A program made the position numbers and the translations under genes. A stretch of 64,000 nucleotides of DNA from CAWHMS01 sp963830495 (lineage in GTDB: Bacteria > Actinomycetota > Actinomycetes > Propionibacteriales > Nocardioidaceae), in assembly GCA_963830495.1 (NCBI GenBank), contig CAWHMS010000003.1, positions 62,001 to 126,000 on the forward strand, in the 5' to 3' direction. Under the pieces are notes generated by a model. The model did no database searches, was not told the origin of the DNA, and saw nothing but the letters and a program-made list of their open reading frames with translations. Shown piece after piece: positions 19,242 through 27,774 of the stretch. Position 1 is the first letter of the stretch. Every line of letters begins with the position of its first letter.

Positions 19242-20675
19242 ATGACCACGACCAGCAACCCGCCCGCCGCCAAGAAGGAGAAGCTCCCCCGCGAGCTCGA
19301 TCCGCGCAACCCGAACACTCGCCTCGCGGCATTCTTCGACGAGGGCAGCCTCGAGCTCATCAGCGCAGACGACGACAGCGGCATGCTGGCAGCGGTCGGG
19401 ACGGTCGACGGCACCCACACCGTCGCCTTCTGCTCCGACGCCACGATCATGGGCGGCGCGATGGGCCATGACGGCTGCAAGGTCGTGGTGCAGGCATACG
19501 AGCGGGCGCTCGCCGACGGAGCGCCGATCGTCGGGCTCTGGCACTCCGGGGGCGCCCGGCTGGCGGAAGGCGTGCTGTCCCTGCACGCGGTGGGGCTGAT
19601 CTTCGAGGCGATGACACGTGCCTCGGGGAAGGTGCCGCAGGTGTCGGTGGTGCTCGGCCCGGCCGCCGGCGGTGCGGCGTACGGTCCGGCGCTCACCGAC
19701 GTGGTGATCCTCGGGCCGGAGGGCCGCATCTTCGTGACTGGGCCGGACGTCGTACGGTCCGTCACCGGCGAGGACGTCGACATGCTGCGGCTCGGCGGGC
19801 CTGAACCGCATGGCCGCCGCTCCGGTGTGGTGCACGTGCTGGCGGAGTCCGAGGCGCACGCGCTGGGTGAGGCGCGGCGGCTGGTGGCGCTGCTCGGCGA
19901 TCAACGCCTGTTCGATGTCGACCATGTGGAAGACCGCGATCTGTCCGACACGATGCCGGAGTCGAAGAAGCGTGCGTACGACGTCCACCCCTTCGTACGG
20001 GAACTGCTCGACTCCGACACGATGTTGGAGCTGCACCACAAGTGGGCGCCGAACATCGTGACCGCGCTGGGCCGATTCGGCGGCCGCACCGTCGGGGTCA
20101 TCGCCAACAACCCGCTGCGACTGGGTGGCTGCCTTGACTCGCCGTCGGCCGAGAAGGCAGCCCGCTTCGTGCGGATGTGCGACGCGTTCGGCGTGCCCCT
20201 AGTGGTCGTCGTCGACGTGCCCGGCTATCTGCCCGGGGTGGGCCAGGAGTGGGACGGCGTCGTACGTCGTGGCGCCAAGCTGCTGCACGCCTTCGGCGAG
20301 GCGCAGGTGCCGCGAGTGACACTGGTGACACGCAAGGCCTACGGGGGCGCCTACATCGCGATGAACGCGCGGTCGCTCGGCGCGAACAAGGTCTTCGCGT
20401 GGCCGGGCGCCGAGGTCGCGGTCATGGGATCGGTCGCCGCCGTGCGGATCCTGCACCGGCGCAAGCTCGCCGCGGTCGCCGAGGACGTGCGCCCGACCAT
20501 GGAGGCTGAGCTCGCCGCCGAGCACGAGAAGATCGCCGGTGGTGTTGACCGGGCGATCGAGATCGGAGTCGTCGACGAGGTGGTGGAGCCGGCCATGACG
20601 CGTACGACGCTGGCGGCCGCGCTGGCCCATCTCGATGTGCACTCCCGCGGCCAGCACGGCAACATCCCCCTCTAA
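19242..20675 (+). CDS. accD6: Acyl-CoA carboxylase beta subunit (AccD6-like)
   Basis: 477 residues; the carboxyltransferase half of an acetyl/propionyl-CoA carboxylase, supplying malonyl-CoA to the operon. The two crotonase-like halves have the expected landmarks: GLWHSGGARLAEGV and LGPAAGGAAYGPAL in the N-half (CoA site); DVPGYLPGVGQEWDGVVRRG and TRKAYGGAYIAMNAR in the C-half (biotin site). It is the last gene of the fab block, as accD6 is in M. tuberculosis. The alpha/biotin subunit must be encoded elsewhere. Its stop is 2 bp before the left 21-bp repeat array. Confidence 0.9.
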   Translation: MTTTSNPPAAKKEKLPRELDPRNPNTRLAAFFDEGSLELISADDDSGMLAAVGTVDGTHTVAFCSDATIMGGAMGHDGCKVVVQAYERALADGAPIVGLWHSGGARLAEGVLSLHAVGLIFEAMTRASGKVPQVSVVLGPAAGGAAYGPALTDVVILGPEGRIFVTGPDVVRSVTGEDVDMLRLGGPEPHGRRSGVVHVLAESEAHALGEARRLVALLGDQRLFDVDHVEDRDLSDTMPESKKRAYDVHPFVRELLDSDTMLELHHKWAPNIVTALGRFGGRTVGVIANNPLRLGGCLDSPSAEKAARFVRMCDAFGVPLVVVVDVPGYLPGVGQEWDGVVRRGAKLLHAFGEAQVPRVTLVTRKAYGGAYIAMNARSLGANKVFAWPGAEVAVMGSVAAVRILHRRKLAAVAEDVRPTMEAELAAEHEKIAGGVDRAIEIGVVDEVVEPAMTRTTLAAALAHLDVHSRGQHGNIPL

Positions 20676-20677
20676 CC

Positions 20678-20761
20678 GCCGAGGAGTCACCTTCCCCTGC
20701 CGAGGGGTCACCTTTCCCTGCCGAGGGGTCACCTTTCCCTGCCGAGGGGTCACGTTTACGT
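20678..20761. repeat. Left array of four 21-bp tandem repeats
   Basis: Four contiguous units start at 20678, 20699, 20720 and 20741. Each reads GCCGAGGGGTCA then CCTTTCCCT; the first has one substitution plus T to C, and the last decays at its end. The array lies between accD6 and the AbiEi-like gene. The core GCCGAGGGGTCA recurs, in inverted orientation, in the right array at 21822-21926. Confidence 0.92.
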
Positions 20762-20822
20762 GTCGGCGCTCCGGCATGTGCTTGCTTGGTCGGTGCGGCG
20801 ACCCCTGGGAACACCCGATGCT

Positions 20823-21731
20823 TCAGCGGCTCGGCAGTGCTGCGCGAAGTTCCAACAGCCATGCCGCGAGCGCTCCTGGCGTGAATGAGTCACGATCAAC
20901 GACGATCACCGTCCAGCCGCGCTCACGAAGCCACGCGCGCCGCTTGAGATCGTGCTCCTTCTGTTCGGGCGCTTGGTGAAACGCCTCGCCGTCATACTCG
21001 ACAGCGACTTTGCATCGCTGGTAGCCCAGATCGACCCTGAAGACGCGGCGCCCACCTTCGCGGACCCAGAGCTGCGGCTCCGGGACCGGCAGTTCGGCGT
21101 CGATGATGGCGAGCCTGGTCCACGATTCACCCGGCGACTCCGACCTTCCATCGGCGACAGCAACGAGTTGGCGGGCCTGTACGACGCCCCGCAGCCCGCG
21201 GAATCGAGGCAACGCGGCCCGCAGTTCCTCCTGTGTCACAAGCTCACTCCGCAAAAACGCATCGAGTGCAGCAAGCGCATCCCTCCGGCGGAGCTGTCGG
21301 GCCAAGTCGATCGACGTACGCAGCGGCGATGTCGCCTGCACCCCGTCGATGAAGCAGACGTCCTCCGGATCGAGCGAACGGCGAGCGCCATGGCAGCCGC
21401 GGCGACGCATCCTGGTGTTATCGGCAAGTGACAGCACCTCGAGCGGTGGGATGATGTCCAGTTCCCAATACTTGAGGACGTCAACGCCATGCAACCAGGC
21501 TGCGGTCCGGTCACGGACAACACTGAACGGCTGCATGACGAGCTTGACAGCCTTGACTCGGCTCTCGATCGTGTCCGGCACTTCTGAGCTCTGATAGACC
21601 CCTTGCAGCACGCGTCGCGCTTGGCCACTCTCGACGAGTCTGTCGAGATCCTTGTCGTTGATCCCCCGGCGCCGCGCTTCCGATCGTGTGAATTGCTCGT
21701 GTCCGAGGCACTCCCAGGGGGCAGTCTGCAT
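20823..21731 (-). CDS. AbiEi-like / DUF559 endonuclease-like protein flanked by inverted repeat arrays
   Basis: 302 residues. The N-terminal part (HEQFTRSEARRRGINDKDLDRLV, LQGVYQSS) is the winged-helix, type IV antitoxin AbiEi-like start, followed by a segment with TAAWLHGVDVL and TSPLRTSIDLAR. The C-terminal 100 residues match the DUF559/Vsr-like fold: VDLGYQRCKVAVEYDGEAFH, then RRAWLRERGWTVIVVD. No partner toxin gene is adjacent, so antitoxin function is doubtful; a single-gene nuclease is an alternative. It sits alone between two arrays of related 21-bp repeats facing each other, which suggests they belong together. Confidence 0.72.
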   Translation of the reverse strand: MQTAPWECLGHEQFTRSEARRRGINDKDLDRLVESGQARRVLQGVYQSSEVPDTIESRVKAVKLVMQPFSVVRDRTAAWLHGVDVLKYWELDIIPPLEVLSLADNTRMRRRGCHGARRSLDPEDVCFIDGVQATSPLRTSIDLARQLRRRDALAALDAFLRSELVTQEELRAALPRFRGLRGVVQARQLVAVADGRSESPGESWTRLAIIDAELPVPEPQLWVREGGRRVFRVDLGYQRCKVAVEYDGEAFHQAPEQKEHDLKRRAWLRERGWTVIVVDRDSFTPGALAAWLLELRAALPSR

Positions 21732-21821
21732 GGGAACCAGCCTCGTCGTGCTCTGACGCAGCTAGCCACGTCGGCGGCGAAGTTGGGGATCACTTGTACT
21801 TGTCCACAGCAGCGAGAGCAG

Positions 21822-21926
21822 AACCTGACACCTCGGCTAGGAAACCTGACACCTCGGCTAGGAAACCTGACCCCTCGGCTAGGAAACCTGACCCCTCGGC
21901 TAGGAAACCTGACCCCTCGGCGAGAG
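21822..21926. repeat. Right array of five 21-bp tandem repeats, inverted relative to the left array
   Basis: Five units start at 21822, 21843, 21864, 21885 and 21906. Each reads AACCTGACCCCTCGG then CTAGGA (two have ACACC in place of ACCCC; the last is degenerate). The reverse complement gives GCCGAGGGGTCA then GGTTTCCTA, matching the left unit at 17 of 21 positions. The array lies about 90 bp upstream of the AbiEi-like gene start and just after the DUF3145 stop. Confidence 0.92.
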
Positions 21927-21934
21927 GAAGGGGG

Positions 21935-22473
21935 TCAGACGACCTGGTGGAGCCAGCGCACCGGGGCGCCGTCACCGGCATACCGGAACGGCTCCAGCGC
22001 GTCGTCCCACGGTCGACCGAGCAGCTTGTCGACCTCCTCCTCGAGCGGTCGCGCACCGATGGCGGACTTCACCACGGCGGCCTTGAGCCGGTCCTCGGGG
22101 ATCATCACGTCGCCGTGCAGGCCGGTGACCGCATGGAACACCCCAGCTCGGGAGTGAAGGAGAAGCGGGCCCCCTCACTCGCCCCGGTCGCGTCCTCGGT
22201 CACCTCGAAGAACAGGTGCTCCCAGCCACGCAGCGCGGAGGCCAGCCTGGCGCCGGTGCCCACGACACCAGTCCAGGAGTACTCGGCCCGGAAGGTGCCC
22301 GTCTTCGCCGGCTGGGGAGTCCAGGCGAGATCGACGGGTACGCCGAGCACCCCACCAGCTGCCCACTCCAGATGCGGGCACAGAGCCGAGGGCGCGGAGT
22401 GCACGAAGAGAACACCGCGCGTGACCGCCTGAGCGGACTCGCCGGTGCTCGACGTGGTCGTGTATCGGTTCAC
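21935..22473 (-). pseudogene. DUF3145 family protein with one frameshift
   Basis: The first frame (22473 to about 22140) gives RGVLFVHSAPSALCPHLEWA, VDLAWTPQPA, ALRGWEHLFFEVTED and FSFTPELG. The rest continues in another frame as VFHAVTGLHGDVMIPEDRL, ending in DDALEPFRYAGDGAPVRWLHQVV, cut here to its known landmarks FRYAG and VRWLHQVV, the normal DUF3145 C-terminus. One missing base in the GGGG run near 22139 explains the break. The GTG start has AGGAGG upstream. DUF3145 is a conserved actinobacterial protein of unknown function often near fab genes. Error or true loss cannot be told apart. Confidence 0.82.
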
Positions 22474-22615
22474 CGTTCCTCCTCAAGGCCACGAGATTCG
22501 CCTTCCCCAGCGGTCTGGACCTTGCCGAGTCACAGTGCACTCACGTCATATTGTGCCTCATCAGCCCCACCGACACCAACCAACTCCGACATTTTGCCCG
22601 CACCGGACCCCGAGG

Positions 22616-23590
22616 CTACGGCCAGCGCGTCGCCACGAACAGCCCCGCCACGGTCGACAGCATGGCCAGCCCCACCAGATACCCGACGTAGTCAGAGGTG
22701 GCATCCCGACGCTCGGACCGCTCCTCGTAGGCCACCAGCTCCGTCAGCGACCGATAGGCGTCGAGCAGCTCGCTCGGCGACTCCGCGACGTACGCCTCGC
22801 CACCGGACAGCTCCGCGATCTGCCGCAGCTCCTCGACAGCGGCCGGCACCGGGATCTCCTGACCCTCGGAGATGATCGTCGCGTCCGCGGTGCCCAGCGA
22901 GACCGTGTAGATCGGCACGTCCGCGGCGCCGGCCACGCGGGCCGCTTCGAGATCGGAGCGTCCCACTGTCTGCGCGCCGTCGCCGAGCAGCACGATGACT
23001 CCGAGCGGTACGTCGTCACCGGAACGTTGGCGGACCCCCTCGGTGGCTTGCTCGATGACGTCGAGGGCGCTGTAGATGCCCTCGCCGGTCGCGGTGTACT
23101 CCTCGAGGGTCAGCTCGTCGATGGCGGCCTTGATCTTTTCGTTGTCCTGGGTCGGGGGTACGACGACATCCGCCTCCCGAGAGAAGGTGACGAGCCCTGC
23201 CTCGAATCGCGGCGGCAGCTCGTCGATGAACTGCTTGGCCGTGTCCTGTGCCGAGGCAAGGCGCGAGGGCTGTACGTCGGTGGCACCCATCGAGAGCGAC
23301 ACGTCCATGGTGAGCACAACGGGCAGCCGCACCTGGACGGGGACCTGGACCGTGACGAGCTTGGTCGGTTGCGCGAACAGCACGATGGCCAGGCCCAGGG
23401 TCAGCATCGCCAGCCCGACGGCGACGTGCTGGCGCCAGTTGACCCGGCGTGGCGCCACGGTGTCGATCAACGCCAGGTTGGTGAAGCGCACCGCGTAGTG
23501 GCTGCGGCGCAGCTGTAGAAGCACATACCCGCCGACCAGCAGCGGCAAGAGCAGCAGCAACCAGAGCCGGGCCGGCTCCAGGAAGTTCAT
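22616..23590 (-). CDS. VWA-domain membrane protein (BatA/YegL-like)
   Basis: 324 residues. Two membrane helices at about 8-26 and 55-75 are followed by a von Willebrand A domain with a metal site D96-V-S98-L-S100 and LLGDGAQT, then a C-terminal helix at about 300-322. It is the last gene of the MoxR-DUF58-VWA operon and overlaps DUF58 by 4 bp (ATGA). Such operons act in envelope or complex assembly, with the MoxR ATPase working on the VWA partner; the client here is unknown. Confidence 0.87.
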   Translation of the reverse strand: MNFLEPARLWLLLLLPLLVGGYVLLQLRRSHYAVRFTNLALIDTVAPRRVNWRQHVAVGLAMLTLGLAIVLFAQPTKLVTVQVPVQVRLPVVLTMDVSLSMGATDVQPSRLASAQDTAKQFIDELPPRFEAGLVTFSREADVVVPPTQDNEKIKAAIDELTLEEYTATGEGIYSALDVIEQATEGVRQRSGDDVPLGVIVLLGDGAQTVGRSDLEAARVAGAADVPIYTVSLGTADATIISEGQEIPVPAAVEELRQIAELSGGEAYVAESPSELLDAYRSLTELVAYEERSERRDATSDYVGYLVGLAMLSTVAGLFVATRWP

Positions 23591-24588
23591 CGCGGAACTC
23601 CGGTCGGCGGCTGGTGAAGGCGAGCAGCGACCCGTCGATGGGACAGCGCGAAACGAGCCGTGTCGGCGACCCAGTCACGATCGGTGCGCAGCACGAGATG
23701 GCCGGCGCCACAGCGCCGCAACGCGCGAGCGGTCCGCTCCCGCTGCAGCCGTGCCACCGCCGCGTAGCGCTCGCGGACGCGGCGACGTGAAGTGTCCAGC
23801 TCGCGCACTTCACCCGTCTCGGCATCCTCGATCAGGATGGTGCCGACGTCGGGGATGTCGAGCTCTCGTGGGTCGATGATCTCGACGGCGATCACCTGGT
23901 GCCGGCTGGTGAGCTCGCGCATCGCGCGCTCCCAGGCGGTCGGCTCGTCGGGCGCCGTCGTCGCGTCGCCGAGGTCGATGAAGTCGGAGACGACGACCCG
24001 TAGTCCGCGCTTGCGCTGTGCCCGGGCGAACGTCGTGATCGCGTCGGTGAGTGACGCGCCGCTCGCGGTGGTGACCCTGCCATGGTGCGGCATCTCCCCC
24101 AACAGGGACCGCAGCAGCCCGAACAGCGCGAGCCGCCCCGACCTGGCCGGCCAGCGACGGATCCGCCCGTCGCGCAGCACATAGCCACCGAAACGATCCC
24201 CCACCTTGAAGGTCAGCAGGCCCATCGTGGCCACGGCTGCAACCGCCAGGTCGCGCTTCTCCATGGTGGCGGTGCCGAAGTACATCGACGGCGACAGGTC
24301 GACGAGCACCCAGGTCTCGAGCTCGCGGTCGGCGATCACGTCTCGCACGTGCGGCACCGTGGTGCGAGCGGTCACCGACCAGTCCATGCGCCGTACGTCG
24401 TCTTCACCCGGGTTGTAGATGCGCGCCTCCGCGAGATCGGTGCCCGGGCCGGGTAGCAGGCCGAGATGCTCGCCATGGAGGAATCCTTCGAGCCGCCGGA
24501 CTATCTGCAGCTCGAGCCGGCGCAGCGCCTGCTCCGGCGCCAACTGCGAGAGCGGGACCTGGTCTGCCTGGAATCGCGGGGGCGGCAC
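23587..24588 (-). CDS. DUF58 domain protein
   Basis: 333 residues. The characteristic DUF58 block is present: HGEHLGLLPGPGTDLAEARIYNPGEDDVRRMDW, given here by its key parts GPGTDLAEAR and DDVRRMDW. After it comes a VWA-like fold with LVDLSPSMYFG. No membrane helix is seen, unlike many DUF58 proteins. The GTG start lies 1 bp after the MoxR stop, showing coupling. Role: middle component of the MoxR-DUF58-VWA module. Confidence 0.87.
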   Translation of the reverse strand: MPPPRFQADQVPLSQLAPEQALRRLELQIVRRLEGFLHGEHLGLLPGPGTDLAEARIYNPGEDDVRRMDWSVTARTTVPHVRDVIADRELETWVLVDLSPSMYFGTATMEKRDLAVAAVATMGLLTFKVGDRFGGYVLRDGRIRRWPARSGRLALFGLLRSLLGEMPHHGRVTTASGASLTDAITTFARAQRKRGLRVVVSDFIDLGDATTAPDEPTAWERAMRELTSRHQVIAVEIIDPRELDIPDVGTILIEDAETGEVRELDTSRRRVRERYAAVARLQRERTARALRRCGAGHLVLRTDRDWVADTARFALSHRRVAARLHQPPTGVPR

Positions 24589-24589
24589 G

Positions 24590-25624
24590 TCAGCGGAACT
24601 CCGGCACGGCGCCACTGTTCCAGACCGGCTGCGGCTGCGGCATCGTGGACACCACTCGCTCGACCACGGCGCGTGGGTCGACGTTGTCGGCGACCGCGTC
24701 GAACGTGAGCACAAGTCGGTGCGCCATGACCTCGCGGGCGACCGCTACCACATCCTGCGGCAGCACATAGTTGCGACCGTGGATGAGCGCCACCGCCCGG
24801 GCTCCAGCCGCCAGGCCGAGCGTCGCGCGGGGGCTGGCGCCGATCTCGATGACACCGGCGAGCTCGTGCAGGCCGAACTCGGCAGGAGACCGGGTCGCCA
24901 GCACGAGGCGGACGATGTACTCCGCCACCAGGTTGTGCAGGAAGACCTGGTCGGCCGCTCGCTGCAGGTCGCGCAGAAGGTCGGGGCTGAGCACCCGCTG
25001 GGCATGCGGCGGGTCGACGCTCATCCTCCGGAGGATCTCGAACTCCTCGGCCCCGCGGGGGTGCAAGACCTCGACCTTGAGCAGGAACCGGTCCCGCTGC
25101 GCCTCGGGCAAGGGGTAGACGCCTTCGGACTCGATCGGATTCTGGGTGGCGATGACGATGAACGGATCGCGCATCGGATAGGTCTGACCGCCGATCGAGA
25201 CCTGCCGCTCGGCCATGAGCTCGAGCATCGCCGACTGCACCTTGGCCGGCGCGCGGTTGACCTCGTCGGCGATCACGAAATTGACGAAGACCGGGCCGAG
25301 CTCGACCTCGAAGGTCTCCTTGCTGGCCCGGTAGATCCGCGTGCCGACGATGTCGGAGGGCACCAGATCCGGGGTGAACTGGATGCGTGCGAACGAGCCC
25401 CCGACCACGTCCGCCAGGGTGCGAACCGCCAACGTCTTGGCCACCCCCGGCACACCCTCGAGCAGGGTGTGGCCGCGCGCGATGAGCGCCACCATGAGCT
25501 GCTCGACCATGTGCTCCTGACCGACGATGACGCGGCGTACCTCCCGCATCGCGCGTTGGGTCAGCTCGGAGAGCTCCGCGACTTGGTCGGCAGGCGCAGC
25601 CGTCTGCGACTGGCTTGTCGTCAT
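24590..25624 (-). CDS. MoxR-family AAA+ ATPase
   Basis: 344 residues. Walker A is GVPGVAKT (57-64), Walker B ends in IADE (D120, E121) and is followed by VNRAPAKVQSAMLELMAE; sensor 1 is VIATQNPIESEG. MoxR proteins act as chaperone-like ATPases on VWA partners. It is first in the operon with DUF58 and VWA genes. The start at 25624 has GGAAGGA upstream. It is divergent from the membrane protein gene at 25749. Confidence 0.93.
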   Translation of the reverse strand: MTTSQSQTAAPADQVAELSELTQRAMREVRRVIVGQEHMVEQLMVALIARGHTLLEGVPGVAKTLAVRTLADVVGGSFARIQFTPDLVPSDIVGTRIYRASKETFEVELGPVFVNFVIADEVNRAPAKVQSAMLELMAERQVSIGGQTYPMRDPFIVIATQNPIESEGVYPLPEAQRDRFLLKVEVLHPRGAEEFEILRRMSVDPPHAQRVLSPDLLRDLQRAADQVFLHNLVAEYIVRLVLATRSPAEFGLHELAGVIEIGASPRATLGLAAGARAVALIHGRNYVLPQDVVAVAREVMAHRLVLTFDAVADNVDPRAVVERVVSTMPQPQPVWNSGAVPEFR

Positions 25625-25748
25625 GCCGAATCCTTCCGGAGGCTGCGAGGCCCGTACGCCACACGTCGTACGCCGTACGCTGGAGCAAGTCTTACAGACC
25701 CGCCCCAACACGAAGGGCGGTTCCCTCGTCCCGACGTTTCGGAGGGTC

Positions 25749-26474
25749 ATGACCGACCAGCGGCAGGTGCTCGCGCCTGCCGCCCTGCGACGCGGTGATC
25801 CACCGCAGCTGGGAGATCTCGTGCTGGTCGGGCGGCTCTGGGAGTCCGATGCCGGCTTCGTCTTCGCTGCCCGCTCGGGTCGTCAGAGTGCGGCGATCGT
25901 CATGCTCACGGCCGGTGCGGAAAAGGACTCCTATGGGCGGGCAAGATTCGTCCGCCAGCTCGAGTTCGCCGAGGCCGACTCGGAGCACCCGGTGCTGGCT
26001 GCCGAGCTGGAGCCGGATGTCGCCCCCTGGGTTGCGGTGGCGGTGCCCTCGTGGGAGGTCGGCCGCCGGATCGGCCGAGAGCTCCTGGCCCCGGTGACAC
26101 TGGACGACGTACCCCATCTGACTCCGGTGGCGGGGCCGACGTACCGACCGCACTGGCACCACTCGGTGACGCTGGGGCGATGGCGACTGTGGCCGCTGCC
26201 GTGGCCGCGAGCCTTGTCGTCGGCAGGGCGATGGACGTACGTCGTGTCGTTCGGCCTGGTGCTGCTCATCGCGTCGCTGGCACTGCTGGTGGCGGTGAAG
26301 ATCTTCGAGAACCAGCCGCCGACACCGCCACCGCCGGCGCCCAACCCGCCAGGTCCCACACCACCGTCGCCGACCGATCGGCCGACGCCGACCCCGACTC
26401 CCAGCTCGCCCGGCACCGAGGGCCCGACGACGCCGGGTCAGACCGGCCAGAACCCGATCCCGCCCATCGTCTAG
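25749..26474 (+). CDS. One-pass membrane protein with kinase-like N-terminal remnant
   Basis: 241 residues. Residues about 17-100 (LGDLVLVGRLWESDAGFVFAARSG and IVMLTAGAEKDSYGRARFVRQ) resemble the N-lobe of a Ser/Thr kinase but lack the glycine-loop pattern, lysine and any C-lobe. One membrane helix lies at about 160-185 (WTYVVSFGLVLLIASLALLVAV). The external tail is almost entirely Pro/Thr/Gly. It is divergent from the MoxR operon. The function is unknown; it could be a receptor or tether for kinase signalling. Confidence 0.7.
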   Translation: MTDQRQVLAPAALRRGDPPQLGDLVLVGRLWESDAGFVFAARSGRQSAAIVMLTAGAEKDSYGRARFVRQLEFAEADSEHPVLAAELEPDVAPWVAVAVPSWEVGRRIGRELLAPVTLDDVPHLTPVAGPTYRPHWHHSVTLGRWRLWPLPWPRALSSAGRWTYVVSFGLVLLIASLALLVAVKIFENQPPTPPPPAPNPPGPTPPSPTDRPTPTPTPSSPGTEGPTTPGQTGQNPIPPIV

Positions 26475-26493
26475 TGCACGGGAATCACGGCGT

Positions 26494-26535
26494 GTATGAT
26501 ATCTGCCATACCTAAATGTATTGCAAATGGCATAC
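26494..26535. promoter_or_regulatory. Two 18-bp dyads in an AT-rich promoter region
   Basis: GTATGATATCTGCCATAC (26494-26511) and GTATTGCAAATGGCATAC (26518-26535) both have the form GTAT-N9-CATAC and lie 24 bp centre to centre. The stretch is far richer in A+T than its surroundings. TACACT at 26533-26538 may be a -10 box for the ATPase gene starting at 26556. The pair would suit a dimeric regulator, possibly the ATPase's own winged helix. Confidence 0.5.
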
Positions 26536-26555
26536 ACTGGCCGTAGTCTTGTCGG

Positions 26556-27734
26556 ATGCCGCGCGCCTTCCCGTTCGAGACACCCCTGGCCCCCGAGTCG
26601 CTGATCGACCGTCGCGACGAACTCCAGCAACTGCATCTGGCTGCCACTGACGGTGCCCACGTCAGGGTGGCTGCGCCGCGCCGCTACGGGAAGACGTCGC
26701 TGCTGCTCGCGCACGCAGCGCAGTTGAAACAGACGGGCTGGCGTACGGTGCACGTCGACTTCTACGGCGTCACCTCGTTGGTGGAGGTGTGTGCGCGGGT
26801 GGCCACGGCGTACTCGCGGCTGCGGGAACCTCGGGTGCGCTCGCACATCGACGCGCTGTCGTCGCGGCTCGGGCTGGCGCTGACCACCTCGGGCATCGGC
26901 GTGACGGTCGGCCCGAAGCAGCCTGGGCCGAGCCAGGAGTCGACGCTCACGGTGGCATCCGAGCTGCTCGACCTGCCGCTCCGGCTGTACGAGCGCGACC
27001 GACAGCAGACCCTCGTGGTGTTCGACGAGTTCCAGGATCTGCTGAGCGCGGGATCGACGCTGGACGGTCTGCTGCGCTCGCACGTGCAATATCACGGCGA
27101 CGCAGCGGCCTACATCTACGCCGGCTCGCAGCCGTCGCTGATGCGGCGCCTCTTCACCGATCGGGAGCGGCCGCTGTACGGTCAGGCCGAGCCGCTGGAA
27201 CTGGGGCCGCTGCCCGTCGACGACATACTCGTCGAGCTGGCCGAGCGCTTCGACGAGCTCGACGAGGATCCTGGCGAGGCGCTGCAGCCACTCGTGGTGG
27301 CGGCTGCCGGACATCCGCAGCGCACCATGCTGCTCGCGCACCTGCTGCATCGTGAGCTCGGCATGCGTGAGACCCGCGGTACTACGATCGGCGATGCCGA
27401 AGTCGACGGCCTGGCCTTGGCCGAGGCGATCCTCGACCTCGCCATCACCCACACCTCCGAGGCGCATCAAGCGGTCTGGGACAGTCTCAGCTCGGGTAAG
27501 AAGGCCGTGCTGGCGGCACTTGCTGACGGCGTCAGGCCGACGGGCTCGCGGGCCACCGAGCGATCCAGGCTTGCGCGGGCGACCCTGCAATCGGCGCTGC
27601 GCGAGCTGGTCAAGGAGGGCCAGCATGTTGCGCGGATTCGCGTAGGACCCACGCCGCCCACGGGCGACTGGCGCTTCGTGGACCCGCTCTTTGCGCGCTG
27701 GGTCGCCCAGCGAGGGCAGCTGCACCCTGGCTGA
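26556..27734 (+). CDS. AAA ATPase with C-terminal winged helix (ORC/ATPase_2-like)
   Basis: 392 residues. Walker A is APRRYGKTSLL (about 45-55), Walker B is LVVFDEFQDLL and a sensor-1-like YAGSQPSLM follows. The C-terminus (SSGKKAVLAALADG through ARATLQSALRELVKEG) is a winged helix. This layout matches archaeal-type ATPase_2/ORC-like proteins, often single mobile-looking genes in bacteria. No partner gene is adjacent. It has its own promoter with paired dyads. The biological role is unknown; DNA binding is inferred. Confidence 0.8.
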   Translation: MPRAFPFETPLAPESLIDRRDELQQLHLAATDGAHVRVAAPRRYGKTSLLLAHAAQLKQTGWRTVHVDFYGVTSLVEVCARVATAYSRLREPRVRSHIDALSSRLGLALTTSGIGVTVGPKQPGPSQESTLTVASELLDLPLRLYERDRQQTLVVFDEFQDLLSAGSTLDGLLRSHVQYHGDAAAYIYAGSQPSLMRRLFTDRERPLYGQAEPLELGPLPVDDILVELAERFDELDEDPGEALQPLVVAAAGHPQRTMLLAHLLHRELGMRETRGTTIGDAEVDGLALAEAILDLAITHTSEAHQAVWDSLSSGKKAVLAALADGVRPTGSRATERSRLARATLQSALRELVKEGQHVARIRVGPTPPTGDWRFVDPLFARWVAQRGQLHPG

Positions 27735-27774
27735 GTCAGCCACTCGCCCTTGGCCATGGCCGCCTGGCGAGCGT

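Noticed and set aside
18183..20039. A 618-codon minus-strand open frame opposite fabF and accD6
   Set aside because: It spans two well-supported genes; high GC content keeps antisense frames open.
20823..21731. Toxin-antitoxin pair (AbiEi with AbiEii)
   Set aside because: Only the AbiEi-like reading is present; no nucleotidyltransferase toxin gene adjoins it.
20678..21926. CRISPR arrays
   Set aside because: Units are contiguous 21-bp tandem repeats without spacers, and no cas gene is near.
25692..27743. A 683-codon minus-strand open frame
   Set aside because: It covers the membrane protein and AAA ATPase genes on the plus strand, which have clear motifs; the antisense product has none.
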